The position numbers and the translations under genes are program-made. From the NCBI RefSeq assembly GCF_011881725.1, contig NZ_JAATUR010000031.1, positions 1 through 59,943 on the forward strand: DNA of 59,943 bases, written 5' to 3'. The notes beneath the pieces were generated by a model. It made no database searches, was not told the origin of the DNA, and worked only from the letters and a program-made list of their open reading frames with translations. Shown piece by piece: positions 1-9,157 of this stretch (position 1 is its first letter; every line of letters starts with the position of its first letter). Source of the stretch: Escherichia coli (GTDB lineage: Bacteria; Pseudomonadota; Gammaproteobacteria; Enterobacterales; Enterobacteriaceae).

Positions 1-276
<276 letters not shown>

Positions 277-360
277 AACGCCTTATCCGGCCTACAAAAA
301 CTCGCTAATTCAATACATTGCGGAATTCTCGTAGGCCTGATAAGCGCAGCGCATCAGGCA
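277..360. repeat. BIME: two facing palindromic units next to narI
   Basis: CGCCTTATCCGGCCTAC (279-295) and GTAGGCCTGATAAGC (from 331) are inverted halves of palindromic units separated by a short linker containing AATTCAATACATTG. The same arrangement recurs after ycgB at 54891-54990. The outer half of the first unit is missing because the insertion sequence lies there. Such elements after an operon usually stabilise the mRNA 3' end and can bind IHF or gyrase. No separate U-tailed terminator for narGHJI is visible before it. Confidence 0.75.
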
Positions 361-371
361 CTTTGTCGTGC

Positions 372-1049
372 TTAGTGGCGAGCGCGCACCAGCTGATACT
401 TACGTGTCAGATACTCCACCGGGACGCTCCAGATGTGTACCAGACGAGAGAACGGGAACAGCAAGAATAACGTCATCCCCAGCACCAGATGCAGACGGAA
501 GATAAACGCGACACCATCAAGATGTTGGGAAGCGCCACCGTGGAAAGTCACCACCGACTGCGCCCAGCCAACCAGTTTCATCATCTCGCTACCGTCCATA
601 TGCTGGGCGGAGAATGGAATAGTCAGCAGACCCAACGCGCACTGAATAACTAACAGCGACAGGATCAGGATGTCCGCACCGGTAGTCGTTGCACGCACTC
701 GCGGGCTGAACAGACGGCGTTTCAGCAACAGCACGCCGCCAATCAGGCACAGCACGCCGCTGGCGCCACCTGCAAACATGGCCATTTTTTGTTTCACTTC
801 AATCGGCAGCCACGCTTCATACATCCAGTGCGGCGTCAGCATCCCGAAGAAGTGGCCGACAAAAATCCCCAGAATGCCAATGTGGAACAGGTTCGACGCC
901 AGGTTCATCCCTTTACGGTCCAGCATCTGGCTGGATGCCGCGCGCCAGGTATACTGCCCGTAGTCATAGCGCAGCCAACTACCAATCAGGAAGACCGCCC
1001 CGGCTATGTACGGGTAGATATCAAAGAAGAACATATTCAGGAATTGCAT
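372..1049 (-). CDS. narI: Respiratory nitrate reductase 1, gamma subunit (cytochrome b)
   Basis: This is the membrane anchor of nitrate reductase A. It oxidises quinol at the periplasmic side and passes electrons through two b hemes to NarH. The 225-residue length is exactly that of the E. coli protein. The four heme ligands are present at His56, His66, His187 and His205, in a sequence with about five hydrophobic helices. The start codon overlaps the narJ stop by one base (TAATG), which suggests translational coupling. It is the last gene of narGHJI. Confidence 0.99.
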   Translation of the reverse strand: MQFLNMFFFDIYPYIAGAVFLIGSWLRYDYGQYTWRAASSQMLDRKGMNLASNLFHIGILGIFVGHFFGMLTPHWMYEAWLPIEVKQKMAMFAGGASGVLCLIGGVLLLKRRLFSPRVRATTTGADILILSLLVIQCALGLLTIPFSAQHMDGSEMMKLVGWAQSVVTFHGGASQHLDGVAFIFRLHLVLGMTLFLLFPFSRLVHIWSVPVEYLTRKYQLVRARH

Positions 1050-1759
1050 TAGTGCTGTCCTCCGGTGGTGATATTCAGATATTGCGGCGCGACGGCACCA
1101 GCAAAGCGACGCTGATGTGCAGTGATTGCTGAATCACCGCAGCCTTTGTCTGCAAAGAACTTAACCTGCTCTTCTTCCCAGACAGCGTCCAGCGCCTGCG
1201 GCGTATCATCGCGTGCTTCATCGGCAATTTTTTCCGCCACTTTGTCGCTGTCGATAGCAGTGTTCGCCAGTTTCAGCAGCAGATCAAACAACACCGCATA
1301 ACGACTTTCACGCTGTTGCAGACGCGCACTCAACAACGCCAGAATCGGCGCAATATCTTTCAAACCCTCCACGGCTTCACTTTGTGGCAGCTGCGCAAGG
1401 TACTCCAGATACAGCGGCAGATGGTCCGGCAATTCGCGGCTGTTTAACTGCAAGCCGTGCTGCTCATACTGCGCCAACAGGTCAACCATTGCCTGACCGC
1501 GATCGCGGGATTCGCCGTGCACATGTTCAAACAGCAACAGCGATGTGGCTCGACCACGGTCGAACAGTTCGCTGTACTGTGCCTGGGCATCCAGCGGATC
1601 CATGGCAATCAAATCGCGCAGGAAAATGCCCAGCGCATGGGCATCCTCTTTTGGCAGAATTTCCGACGCGGCAATCGCCTCAAACATCTCCTGTTGATGC
1701 TGCCATAAGGCAGCATCCGGATATTCAAGGAGACGCGATACAATCACGAGTTCGATCAT
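1049..1759 (-). CDS. narJ: Nitrate reductase assembly chaperone, delta subunit
   Basis: NarJ (236 residues, all-helical TorD-like family) is a system-specific chaperone. It binds the N-terminus of NarG, assists insertion of the molybdenum cofactor and an FeS cluster, and prevents early membrane attachment; it is not part of the final enzyme. The N-terminus ([15 protein letters not shown]) and the position between narH and narI identify it. It overlaps narH by 4 bases and narI by 1 base. Confidence 0.98.
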   Translation of the reverse strand: MIELVIVSRLLEYPDAALWQHQQEMFEAIAASEILPKEDAHALGIFLRDLIAMDPLDAQAQYSELFDRGRATSLLLFEHVHGESRDRGQAMVDLLAQYEQHGLQLNSRELPDHLPLYLEYLAQLPQSEAVEGLKDIAPILALLSARLQQRESRYAVLFDLLLKLANTAIDSDKVAEKIADEARDDTPQALDAVWEEEQVKFFADKGCGDSAITAHQRRFAGAVAPQYLNITTGGQH

Positions 1760-3294
1760 GGGTGCGGCTCCGTTTTGCTTGTCACGTCGATAGCATCGAT
1801 ACGGCGGCTGTTGAAAAGATTGAATTTTGTATCTGAACCGTGGCAGCCGTCACCAAAGGTAAAGCCGCAGCCATTTTTCTCCGGGAAGGCTTCCCGTGCC
1901 AGTTCGCGATGGCTGCTCGGCACCACAAAGCGATCTTCGTAGTTGGCAATCGCCAGATAACGGTACATTTCCTGTGCCTGAGCTTCGGTCAGACCGACCT
2001 CTTCCAGCGCACGGGTATCAACTTTACCTTCAACGGTTTCAGCACGTTTGTAATGACGCATTGCCAGCATGCGTTTCAGTGCACGCAGTACCGGTTGGGT
2101 GTCGCCTGCGGTCAGCAGGTTCGCCAGATACTGTACTGGGATACGCAGGCTTTCGACGTCTGGCAGAATGCCGTTGCTGCCGAGCTCACCCGCATCTGCC
2201 GCAGACTGAATCGGTGACAGAGGCGGCACGTACCAGACCATCGGCAAAGTGCGATATTCCGGATGCAGCGGCAACGCCAGTTTCCATTCCATCGCCATTT
2301 TATAAACCGGCGACTGCTGCGCAGCTTCAATAACGCTCAGCGGAATACCGTCTTTAATCGCCTGCTCGATGACCTTCGGATCGTTCGGATCGAGGAACAC
2401 GTCCAGTTGACGCTGGTAGAGATCTTTCTCATTCTCGGTGCTGGCCGCACGTTCAATAGCATCCGCATCGTACAGCAACACACCGAGATAACGGATACGA
2501 CCGACACAGGTTTCTGAACACACCGTTGGCTGGCCGGCTTCAATACGCGGATAGCAGAAGATGCACTTCTCAGATTTACCGCTCTTCCAGTTGAAGTAGA
2601 TTTTTTTGTACGGGCATCCGGTGATGCACATACGCCAGCCACGGCATTTATCCTGGTCAATCAGTACGATGCCATCTTCTTCACGCTTGTAAATGGCCCC
2701 GCTCGGGCAGGTTGCCACACATGCCGGGTTCAGGCAGTGTTCGCACAGACGCGGTAAATACATCATGAAGGTGTTTTCGAACTGGCTATACATCGCCTTC
2801 TGGATATTGTCGAAGTTCTTGTCTTTCGCCAGTTTGTCAAACTCGCCGCCCAGATCATCTTCCCAGTTCGGCCCTTTTTCGATTTTCGCCATCCGTTCGC
2901 CGGTAATCAGCGAGCGCGGACGGGCTATCGGCTGCGCTTTACTGCCTTCCGGCGCGGTATGCAGGTTCTGATAGTCAAAATCGAACGGCTCGTAATAATC
3001 GTCGATCCCCGGCAGATGCGGGTTGGAGAAGATTTTACCCAACAGCATGGCGCGATTACCCATACGCGGTTGCAGTTTGCCGTTGATTTTACGGATCCAG
3101 CCGCCTTTGTATTTTTCCTGGTTTTCCCAGTCAGTCGGGAAGCCCTGGCCCGGCTTGGTTTCCACGTTATTGAACCACGCGTACTCTACGCCTTCGCGGC
3201 TGGTCCAGACGTTTTTACAGGTAACTGAACAGGTGTGGCAGCCGATGCACTTATCGAGATTCAGCACCATGCCGACTTGTGAACGAATTTTCAT
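1756..3294 (-). CDS. narH: Respiratory nitrate reductase 1, beta subunit (iron-sulfur)
   Basis: NarH carries the cytoplasmic FeS relay between NarI hemes and NarG. The length of 512 residues is as expected. The first ferredoxin-type group is Cys16, Cys19, Cys22 and Cys26, followed by CEHCLNPAC and CRGWRMCITGCPYKK. In the latter, Trp replaces a cysteine, the known cause of one cluster being [3Fe-4S] rather than [4Fe-4S]. It overlaps narG and narJ by 4 bases each. Confidence 0.99.
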   Translation of the reverse strand: MKIRSQVGMVLNLDKCIGCHTCSVTCKNVWTSREGVEYAWFNNVETKPGQGFPTDWENQEKYKGGWIRKINGKLQPRMGNRAMLLGKIFSNPHLPGIDDYYEPFDFDYQNLHTAPEGSKAQPIARPRSLITGERMAKIEKGPNWEDDLGGEFDKLAKDKNFDNIQKAMYSQFENTFMMYLPRLCEHCLNPACVATCPSGAIYKREEDGIVLIDQDKCRGWRMCITGCPYKKIYFNWKSGKSEKCIFCYPRIEAGQPTVCSETCVGRIRYLGVLLYDADAIERAASTENEKDLYQRQLDVFLDPNDPKVIEQAIKDGIPLSVIEAAQQSPVYKMAMEWKLALPLHPEYRTLPMVWYVPPLSPIQSAADAGELGSNGILPDVESLRIPVQYLANLLTAGDTQPVLRALKRMLAMRHYKRAETVEGKVDTRALEEVGLTEAQAQEMYRYLAIANYEDRFVVPSSHRELAREAFPEKNGCGFTFGDGCHGSDTKFNLFNSRRIDAIDVTSKTEPHP

Positions 3295-6200
3295 TTTACG
3301 CTCTCCTGTACCTGGTCATTGCCTTCGCCATCTAACCAGTCAATATTCTTCATCTTACGCACTACAACAAACTCATCGCGGTTAGAACCTACGGTGCCGT
3401 AGTAGTTAAAGCCGTATGCCAGATGGGCATAGCCGCCGATCATATGCGTCGGTTTCGGCGTGATACGGGTGACCGAGTTATGAATACCGCCACGCTGTTG
3501 GGTAATTTCTGAGCCCGGCAGGTTAACGATACGTTCCTGCGCGTGGTACATCATGGTCATCCCTGCCGGAACACGCTGGCTGACAACCGCACGGGCAGTC
3601 AGCGCACCGTTGCTGTTGTAGACTTCAATCCAGTCGTTGTCGGCAATACCCAGCTCTTTAGCATCGGCTTCGCTCAGCCAGACCACCGGACCACCGCGTC
3701 CCAGCGTCAACATCAGCAAGTTATCGCTGTAGGTGGAATGGATACCCCATTTCTGGTGCGGCGTCAGGAAGTTCAGGGCCTTTTCCGGATTACCGTTAGA
3801 TTTCTGCCCCATCACTTCTTTCACCGAACGGGTGTCTATCGGCGGACGATAAACCAGCAGGCTTTCCCCGAAATCACGCATCCACTGGTGATCCTGATAC
3901 AGTTGCTGACGACCAGAGAGCGTGCGCCACGGGATCAGCTCATGAACGTTGGTGTAACCGGCGTTATAAGAAACGTGTTCATCTTCCAGACCAGACCAGG
4001 TCGGGCTGGAGATAATTTTGCGCGGTTGCGCCTGAATATCGCGGAAGCGGATCTTCTCGTCCTCTTTATTCAGCGCCAGATGCGTATGGTCACGACCGGT
4101 AAACTCGCTCAGTGCCGCCCAGGCTTTTACAGCTACCTGACCGTTGGTTTCCGGTGCCAGCGTCAGGATCATCTCTGCCGCATCAATTGCGGTGTTGAGC
4201 ATCGGCTGGCCTTTCGCCGGACCTTCAGCCTTGGTGTAGTTGAGCTTACGCAACAGGTCCATCTCGCTCTGGGTGTTCCAGGCAATCCCTTTACCGCCGT
4301 TACCGATTTTCTCCATCAGCGGGCCGATAGAGGTAAAGCGTTCGTAAGTTGCCGGATAATCGCGCTCTACGACCATAATGTGCGGTGCGGTTTTACCTGG
4401 GATCAGGTCACATTCGCCTTTTTTCCAGTCTTTCACATCCAGCGGCTGCGCCAGTTCAGCGGCGGAGTCGTGCTGGATCGGCAGCGTGACGATGTCGGTT
4501 TCTTTACCCAGATGACCGACGCACACTTCGGAGAATTTTTTCGCGATGGCTTTGTAGATTTCCCAGTCGCTTTTCGCTTCCCAGGCCGGATCGACCGCCG
4601 CAGACAGCGGATGAATAAACGGATGCATATCCGACGTATTCATGTCGTCTTTTTCATACCAGGTCGCCGTCGGCAAAATAATGTCGGAATAGAGACAGGT
4701 GCTCGACAGACGGAAATCCAGCGTCACCACCAGATCCAGCTTGCCTTCCAGACCATTGTCCTGCCAGTCCACTTCTTCCGGCTTCACGCCGCCCTGCTGC
4801 CCCAGGTCTTTGCCCTGGATACCGTGTTCTGTCCCCAGCAGATACTTGAGCATAAACTCATGACCTTTACCGGAAGAACCGAGCAGGTTAGAACGCCAGA
4901 TGAACAGGTTACGCGGGTGGTTTTTGCCGTTTTCCGGCTGTTCCGCAGCAAAACGGATGGAACCGTCTTTCAGGGATTTCACCGTGTAGTCCACCGGATT
5001 CATCCCGGCTTTTTCTGCTTCGCGAGCAATAGTCAGCGGGTTAGTGCCTAACTGCGGCGCAGACGGCAGCCAGCCCATGCGTTCCGCACGAACGTTGAAA
5101 TCGATCAGGTGCCCGGTATAACGAGATTTATCCGCCATCGGCGACAGCAGTTCTTCCGCGGTCACGGTTTCATAACGCCACTGGCTGGAGTGGTTATAGA
5201 AATAAGAGGTGCTGTTCATGTGACGCGCCGGACGCTGCCAGTCAAGGGCAAATGCCAACGGTTGCCAGCCGGTTTGCGGACGCAGTTTTTCCTGACCTAC
5301 GTAGTGCGCCCAACCACCACCGCTCTGACCGACACAGCCGCAGAAGATCAGCATGTTGATCAGACCACGATAGTTCATATCGAGGTGATACCAGTGGTTC
5401 AGACCTGCACCGACGATAATCATCGAACGGCCGTGGGTTTTATCAGCGTTATCGGCAAATTCGCGTGCGATACGGATAATTTGCGCGCGTGAAACACCAG
5501 TAATTTGCTCGGCCCACGCCGGGGTATAGGCTTTCACGTCGTCATAGCTGGTCGCACAGTTAACGTCGTTCAGGCCACGTTCCAGACCGTAGTTTGCCAT
5601 CGTCAGATCATAAACGGTGGTCACCAGTGCGGTACTGCCATCAGCCAGTTGCAGACGTTTTACCGGCAGCCTGTGCAGCAGAATGTTTTCCAGCTCTACT
5701 TTATTGACATACTCAGTACCGTCGCCGCCAAAGTACGGGAAGCCCACTTCAGCGATTTCGTCCTGGCTACCGAGAAGGCTCAGCTGCAGCTCGGTTTCTT
5801 CGCCGGTTTTACCGTCGCGCTGTTCAAGATTCCATTTGCCCTTCTCGCCCCAGCGGAAGCCAATAGAGCCGTTCGGCGCAACCATTTCGCCATTGGTATT
5901 AAAGGCGACGGTTTTCCATTCCGGATTGTTTTCCTGACCCAGCGCATCAACTAAATCGGCAGCGCGCAGCATGCGGCCCGCAGCGTAGTAACCGTCACGT
6001 TCTTCCAGCATCACCAGCATTGGCATATCGGTATAGCGACGCACATAGTCGGTGAAATACTGGCTTGGATTATCGAGGTGGAACTCACGCAGCATTACAT
6101 GGCCCATTGCCATCGCCATTGCCGCATCGGTGCCCTGTTTCGGCGCCAGCCACAAATCGCACAGTTTGGCAATTTCAGCGTAGTCCGGCGTGACAGCAAT

Positions 6201-7034
6201 GGTTTTGGTGCCTTTGTAACGCACTTCAGTAAAGAAGTGAGCATCCGGAGTACGGGTTTGCGGTACGTTAGACCCCCAGGCGATGATGTAGCTGGAGTTG
6301 TACCAGTCAGCGGATTCCGGTACGTCAGTCTGCTCGCCCCAGGTTTGTGGAGACGCAGGAGGCAGGTCGCAGTACCAGTCGTAGAAACTTAAGCAAGTAC
6401 CGCCAATCAGAGAGAGATAACGCGCACCCGATGCATAAGAAACCATCGACATTGCCGGAATTGGCGAGAAGCCAGCAACACGGTCCGGACCGTAGTTTTT
6501 GATGGTGTAAACGTTAGAAGCGGCGATCAGTTCATTCACTTCCTGCCAGGAAGAACGAACAAAACCACCGCGTCCACGCGCCTGCTTAAAGCTTTTCGCT
6601 TTATCAGCGTCTTCAATGATAGAAGCCCATGCTTCAACCGGATCGCTATGCTGCGCCTTCGCTTCGCGCCACATTTTCATCAGGCGTTTGCGCATCATTG
6701 GGTATTTCAGGCGGTTGGCGCTGTAAAGATACCAGGAGTAGCTGGCGCCGCGCGGGCAGCCGCGAGGTTCATGGTTTGGCAGGTCCGGGCGGGTACGCGG
6801 ATAGTCAGTTTGCTGTGTTTCCCAGGTGACCAGACCGTTCTTAACGTAGATTTTCCAGCTGCAGGAGCCGGTGCAGTTTACCCCGTGGGTAGAGCGGACG
6901 ATTTTGTCATGCTGCCAACGCTGGCGATATCCATCCTCCCAGTCACGGTTGGTATCGAGAAGCTGGCCATGCCCATCGGCAAAGGTTTCACCCTTCTGTT
7001 TGAAGTAGCGAAACCGGTCCAGGAATTTACTCAT
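3291..7034 (-). CDS. narG: Respiratory nitrate reductase 1, alpha (catalytic) subunit
   Basis: NarG reduces nitrate to nitrite at a Mo-bisMGD centre on the cytoplasmic face of the inner membrane. The 1247 residues match the E. coli enzyme. Near the N-terminus His50, Cys54, Cys58 and Cys93 form the unusual His-coordinated [4Fe-4S] cluster, and Asp223 (in WYCDLPP) is the aspartate ligand to molybdenum. Numbering includes Met1. As first gene of narGHJI it is driven from 7035-7427, where an FNR box and NarL-type heptamers are visible. Confidence 0.99.
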   Translation of the reverse strand: MSKFLDRFRYFKQKGETFADGHGQLLDTNRDWEDGYRQRWQHDKIVRSTHGVNCTGSCSWKIYVKNGLVTWETQQTDYPRTRPDLPNHEPRGCPRGASYSWYLYSANRLKYPMMRKRLMKMWREAKAQHSDPVEAWASIIEDADKAKSFKQARGRGGFVRSSWQEVNELIAASNVYTIKNYGPDRVAGFSPIPAMSMVSYASGARYLSLIGGTCLSFYDWYCDLPPASPQTWGEQTDVPESADWYNSSYIIAWGSNVPQTRTPDAHFFTEVRYKGTKTIAVTPDYAEIAKLCDLWLAPKQGTDAAMAMAMGHVMLREFHLDNPSQYFTDYVRRYTDMPMLVMLEERDGYYAAGRMLRAADLVDALGQENNPEWKTVAFNTNGEMVAPNGSIGFRWGEKGKWNLEQRDGKTGEETELQLSLLGSQDEIAEVGFPYFGGDGTEYVNKVELENILLHRLPVKRLQLADGSTALVTTVYDLTMANYGLERGLNDVNCATSYDDVKAYTPAWAEQITGVSRAQIIRIAREFADNADKTHGRSMIIVGAGLNHWYHLDMNYRGLINMLIFCGCVGQSGGGWAHYVGQEKLRPQTGWQPLAFALDWQRPARHMNSTSYFYNHSSQWRYETVTAEELLSPMADKSRYTGHLIDFNVRAERMGWLPSAPQLGTNPLTIAREAEKAGMNPVDYTVKSLKDGSIRFAAEQPENGKNHPRNLFIWRSNLLGSSGKGHEFMLKYLLGTEHGIQGKDLGQQGGVKPEEVDWQDNGLEGKLDLVVTLDFRLSSTCLYSDIILPTATWYEKDDMNTSDMHPFIHPLSAAVDPAWEAKSDWEIYKAIAKKFSEVCVGHLGKETDIVTLPIQHDSAAELAQPLDVKDWKKGECDLIPGKTAPHIMVVERDYPATYERFTSIGPLMEKIGNGGKGIAWNTQSEMDLLRKLNYTKAEGPAKGQPMLNTAIDAAEMILTLAPETNGQVAVKAWAALSEFTGRDHTHLALNKEDEKIRFRDIQAQPRKIISSPTWSGLEDEHVSYNAGYTNVHELIPWRTLSGRQQLYQDHQWMRDFGESLLVYRPPIDTRSVKEVMGQKSNGNPEKALNFLTPHQKWGIHSTYSDNLLMLTLGRGGPVVWLSEADAKELGIADNDWIEVYNSNGALTARAVVSQRVPAGMTMMYHAQERIVNLPGSEITQQRGGIHNSVTRITPKPTHMIGGYAHLAYGFNYYGTVGSNRDEFVVVRKMKNIDWLDGEGNDQVQESVK

Positions 7035-7125
7035 CGGTTTTCTCCTGTGGGAGCCTGTCGGCTCTCTGATAAATCGACATTGCTAATGTTTAAGGGCAAG
7101 GTAACGCTCTGAAACAGCGTGGGAA

Positions 7126-7139
7126 TTGATAACGATCAA
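7126..7139 (-). promoter_or_regulatory. FNR box of the narG promoter
   Basis: TTGATAACGATCAA is a perfect match to the FNR consensus TTGAT-N4-ATCAA. Read toward narG it lies about 92-105 bases before the start codon, which fits an activator site centred near -41.5 and a transcript start near 7091. It explains induction under anaerobiosis. Confidence 0.9.
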
Positions 7140-7176
7140 GAGTGATGGGGATGAAAAATAAAGTAAATTCCTAAGA

Positions 7177-7191
7177 TACCCCTTTAGGGTA
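7177..7191 (-). promoter_or_regulatory. Probable NarL heptamer pair upstream of narG
   Basis: TACCCCTTTAGGGTA is a near-palindrome of two NarL-type heptamers (consensus TACYNMT). Counted from the start inferred from the FNR box it lies near -90, where a NarL site is known in E. coli narG. A second, looser pair (GTGGGTA 7273-7279 and AGGAGTA 7283-7289) lies near -180 to -195. Confidence 0.65.
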
Positions 7192-7377
7192 ATTAACATT
7201 TAAATCGTAATGCACTGTTAATAAAGGAGTTTTAGGTTTATGGTTATGTAAACTATTCGGATTTTTATACAGGTGGGTATTAAGGAGTATTCCCCATGAG
7301 TAACATATTAATGGCTCTTAATGAAATCCGGCGAAATAAGCCATATAATATTAGTATGTTGTAACTAAATGACGCAT

Positions 7378-7407
7378 AAAAAAAAGCGCGACATTATGCC
7401 GCGCAAA
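7378..7407 (-). terminator. Rho-independent terminator of narK
   Basis: On the minus strand a GC-rich stem (GCGCGGC / GTCGCGC, one mismatch, ATAAT loop region) is followed by a run of eight T. It lies about 20 bases after the narK stop codon. Confidence 0.85.
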
Positions 7408-7427
7408 GGATAATCAAATATTACGAT

Positions 7428-8819
7428 TTATTTTTTAGAATGCCGACCATATACCGCCCAGGTAATCACCACACAGGCGATATAGAAGATCAAAAATACT
7501 TTCATTGCGCCGACTGGCGAACCCGTTAATGCCAGCGAGCTACCGAACGCTTTCGGGATAAAGAAGCCACCGATAGCGCCAATCGCAGAGATAAAACCCA
7601 GCGCCGCCGCCGTGTCGGTTGCCGCTTCACGCATGGCTTGTTCGTCAGAACCCCCTTCTGCTTTCACGCGATCCATCGTCAGTTTACGGAAGATCACAGA
7701 AATCATCTGGAAAGTGGAACCGCTACCCAGCCCTGCCGTCAGGAACAGCGCCAGGAAGACCACAAAGAACGCCATGAAGCTTCCGCCCTGCCCGTCAGTC
7801 GGTAAGGTAAGGAACAGCAAGCCGCTGAAAATCGCCATCAGGATGAAGTTCACCAGTGTGACTCGCGTCCCCCCCAGACGGTCAGATAATGCACCACCTG
7901 CAGAACGCGCCAGCGCACCAATAAACGGCCCGAAGAAGGCGTACTGCAGGATCTGCACATCCGGGAACTGCGTTTTTGACAGCATGGCAAAACCTGCCGA
8001 AAAGCCAATAAAGGAACCAAAAGTTGCCAGATACAGCAGGCTCATAATCCACAGGTGCCCACGTTTGAGTACCGGTAACTGCTCCTTGATGGAGGCTTTC
8101 GAGGTAGCAAGGTCGTTCATGCCAAACCTCGCAGCGATGGTGAAGATGGCAAGGAATGGCACCCATATCCAGGCCGCGTTCGCCAGATACAGCTCAGTGC
8201 CATCTGGCTGTTTAACCCCCTGACTACCAAACGCGGCAAAAATCGACAGTGATACCACCAGCGGAGCAACCAGCTGCATGACGCTGACGCCCATGTTGCC
8301 CAGACCACCATTCAGGCCCAGCGCACCGCCCTGCTTCTGTTTCGGAAAGAAGAAGCTGATGTTTGCCATACTGGATGCGAAGTTCGCGCCAGCAAAGCCG
8401 CACAGCAGAGAGATGATGATGAAGACGCTATAAGGCGTGGAGGTATCCTGCACGGCAAAACCTAGCCAGACGCAAGGAATAATCAGAATGCCGGTGCTGA
8501 ATGCCGTCCAGCGACGACCACCGAAGATGGGAACCATAAAGGAGTATGGAACACGTAATAATGCGCCAGAAACTGAAGGTAGCGCAGTGAGCATAAATAG
8601 CTGATCGGTCGTAAAATTAAAGCCGACTTTCGGTAGGTTCACTGTAACGGCACTGAATAACATCCATACGCAAAACGCCAGTAGCAGGCAGGGAACGGAA
8701 ATCCACAGGTTACGGCTGGCGATGCGTTGACCGCGTTGTTGCCAGAACACAGGGTCTTCCGGTCGCCAATCTGTAATGACAGCTCCAGTAGCCCTTTCGG
8801 GGGCAGATGAGTGACTCAT
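7428..8819 (-). CDS. narK: Nitrate/nitrite antiporter
   Basis: NarK is a 12-helix major facilitator transporter that exchanges cytoplasmic nitrite for external nitrate, supplying NarG. It has 463 residues. The two substrate-binding arginines are present at Arg89 and Arg305, and both glycine-rich nitrate signature motifs are visible (GGALGLNGGLGNMG around 164-177 and ALGFISAIGAIGGFF near the C-terminal third). A Shine-Dalgarno AGAGGT precedes the ATG. It is divergent from narXL and follows two FNR boxes. Confidence 0.99.
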   Translation of the reverse strand: MSHSSAPERATGAVITDWRPEDPVFWQQRGQRIASRNLWISVPCLLLAFCVWMLFSAVTVNLPKVGFNFTTDQLFMLTALPSVSGALLRVPYSFMVPIFGGRRWTAFSTGILIIPCVWLGFAVQDTSTPYSVFIIISLLCGFAGANFASSMANISFFFPKQKQGGALGLNGGLGNMGVSVMQLVAPLVVSLSIFAAFGSQGVKQPDGTELYLANAAWIWVPFLAIFTIAARFGMNDLATSKASIKEQLPVLKRGHLWIMSLLYLATFGSFIGFSAGFAMLSKTQFPDVQILQYAFFGPFIGALARSAGGALSDRLGGTRVTLVNFILMAIFSGLLFLTLPTDGQGGSFMAFFVVFLALFLTAGLGSGSTFQMISVIFRKLTMDRVKAEGGSDEQAMREAATDTAAALGFISAIGAIGGFFIPKAFGSSLALTGSPVGAMKVFLIFYIACVVITWAVYGRHSKK

Positions 8820-8878
8820 AGATACCTCTGATACTCGTTTCGATGTCTGCCACCTTAGTGTCTGTAGCTAAAGGTAAT

Positions 8879-8892
8879 TTGATGTAAATCAA
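8879..8892 (-). promoter_or_regulatory. Proximal FNR box of narK
   Basis: TTGATGTAAATCAA is a perfect FNR consensus. It is centred about 66 bases before the narK ATG, which fits position -41.5 for a transcript start near 8845. Confidence 0.9.
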
Positions 8893-8916
8893 ACGATAAG
8901 ATAACTTTATCTATCA

Positions 8917-8930
8917 TTGATATTTATCAT
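8917..8930 (-). promoter_or_regulatory. Distal FNR box of narK with adjacent NarL heptamer
   Basis: TTGATATTTATCAT differs from the FNR consensus at one outer base and is centred 38 bases upstream of the proximal site. TACCCAT (8931-8937), a standard NarL heptamer, abuts it. Confidence 0.8.
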
Positions 8931-9157
8931 TACCCATAGAGAGTACAGAGATTTCATAAAAATTATGAGATTTTTCACGGTACTGTAAAATCCCCACCCT
9001 TATTGATGTAAACCGCCTAACCACACGGCAAATAAGGAGTAACTCTTTCCAGGTATGGGTATACTTCAGCCAATAGCCGAGAATACCGTCATTCCAGAAT
9101 GTATCGTTACATTCATTAAGGTTATTGCTCATTCAAAGCCTGAAGGAAGAGGTTTAT

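Larger units (their letters stand above)
7035..7427. promoter_or_regulatory. narG-narK intergenic region: narG control region and narK terminator
   Basis: No gene is seen in these 393 bases. The part next to narG carries its promoter (minus strand): an FNR palindrome at 7126-7139, a NarL-type inverted heptamer pair at 7177-7191 and a further pair of NarL-like heptamers around 7273-7289. The AT-rich stretch between these sets is where the known IHF-dependent bend of the narG promoter would fall; I did not identify an exact IHF core. The last 50 bases hold the narK terminator. Confidence 0.85.
8820..9157. promoter_or_regulatory. narK-narX divergent control region
   Basis: No gene is seen in these 338 bases. 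They hold two FNR boxes for narK (8879-8892 and 8917-8930) and several NarL-type heptamers, the clearest being TACCCAT at 8931-8937 and its complement ATGGGTA at 9055-9061. The narX ribosome binding site (GAAGAGG) is at the right end. The 38-base spacing of the two FNR sites matches the known -41.5 and -79.5 arrangement at narK. Confidence 0.85.

Noticed and set aside
3543..5051. 502-codon open frame antisense to narG
   Set aside because: It lies wholly inside narG, has no family similarity that I recognise, and is explained by the codon bias of narG on the other strand.
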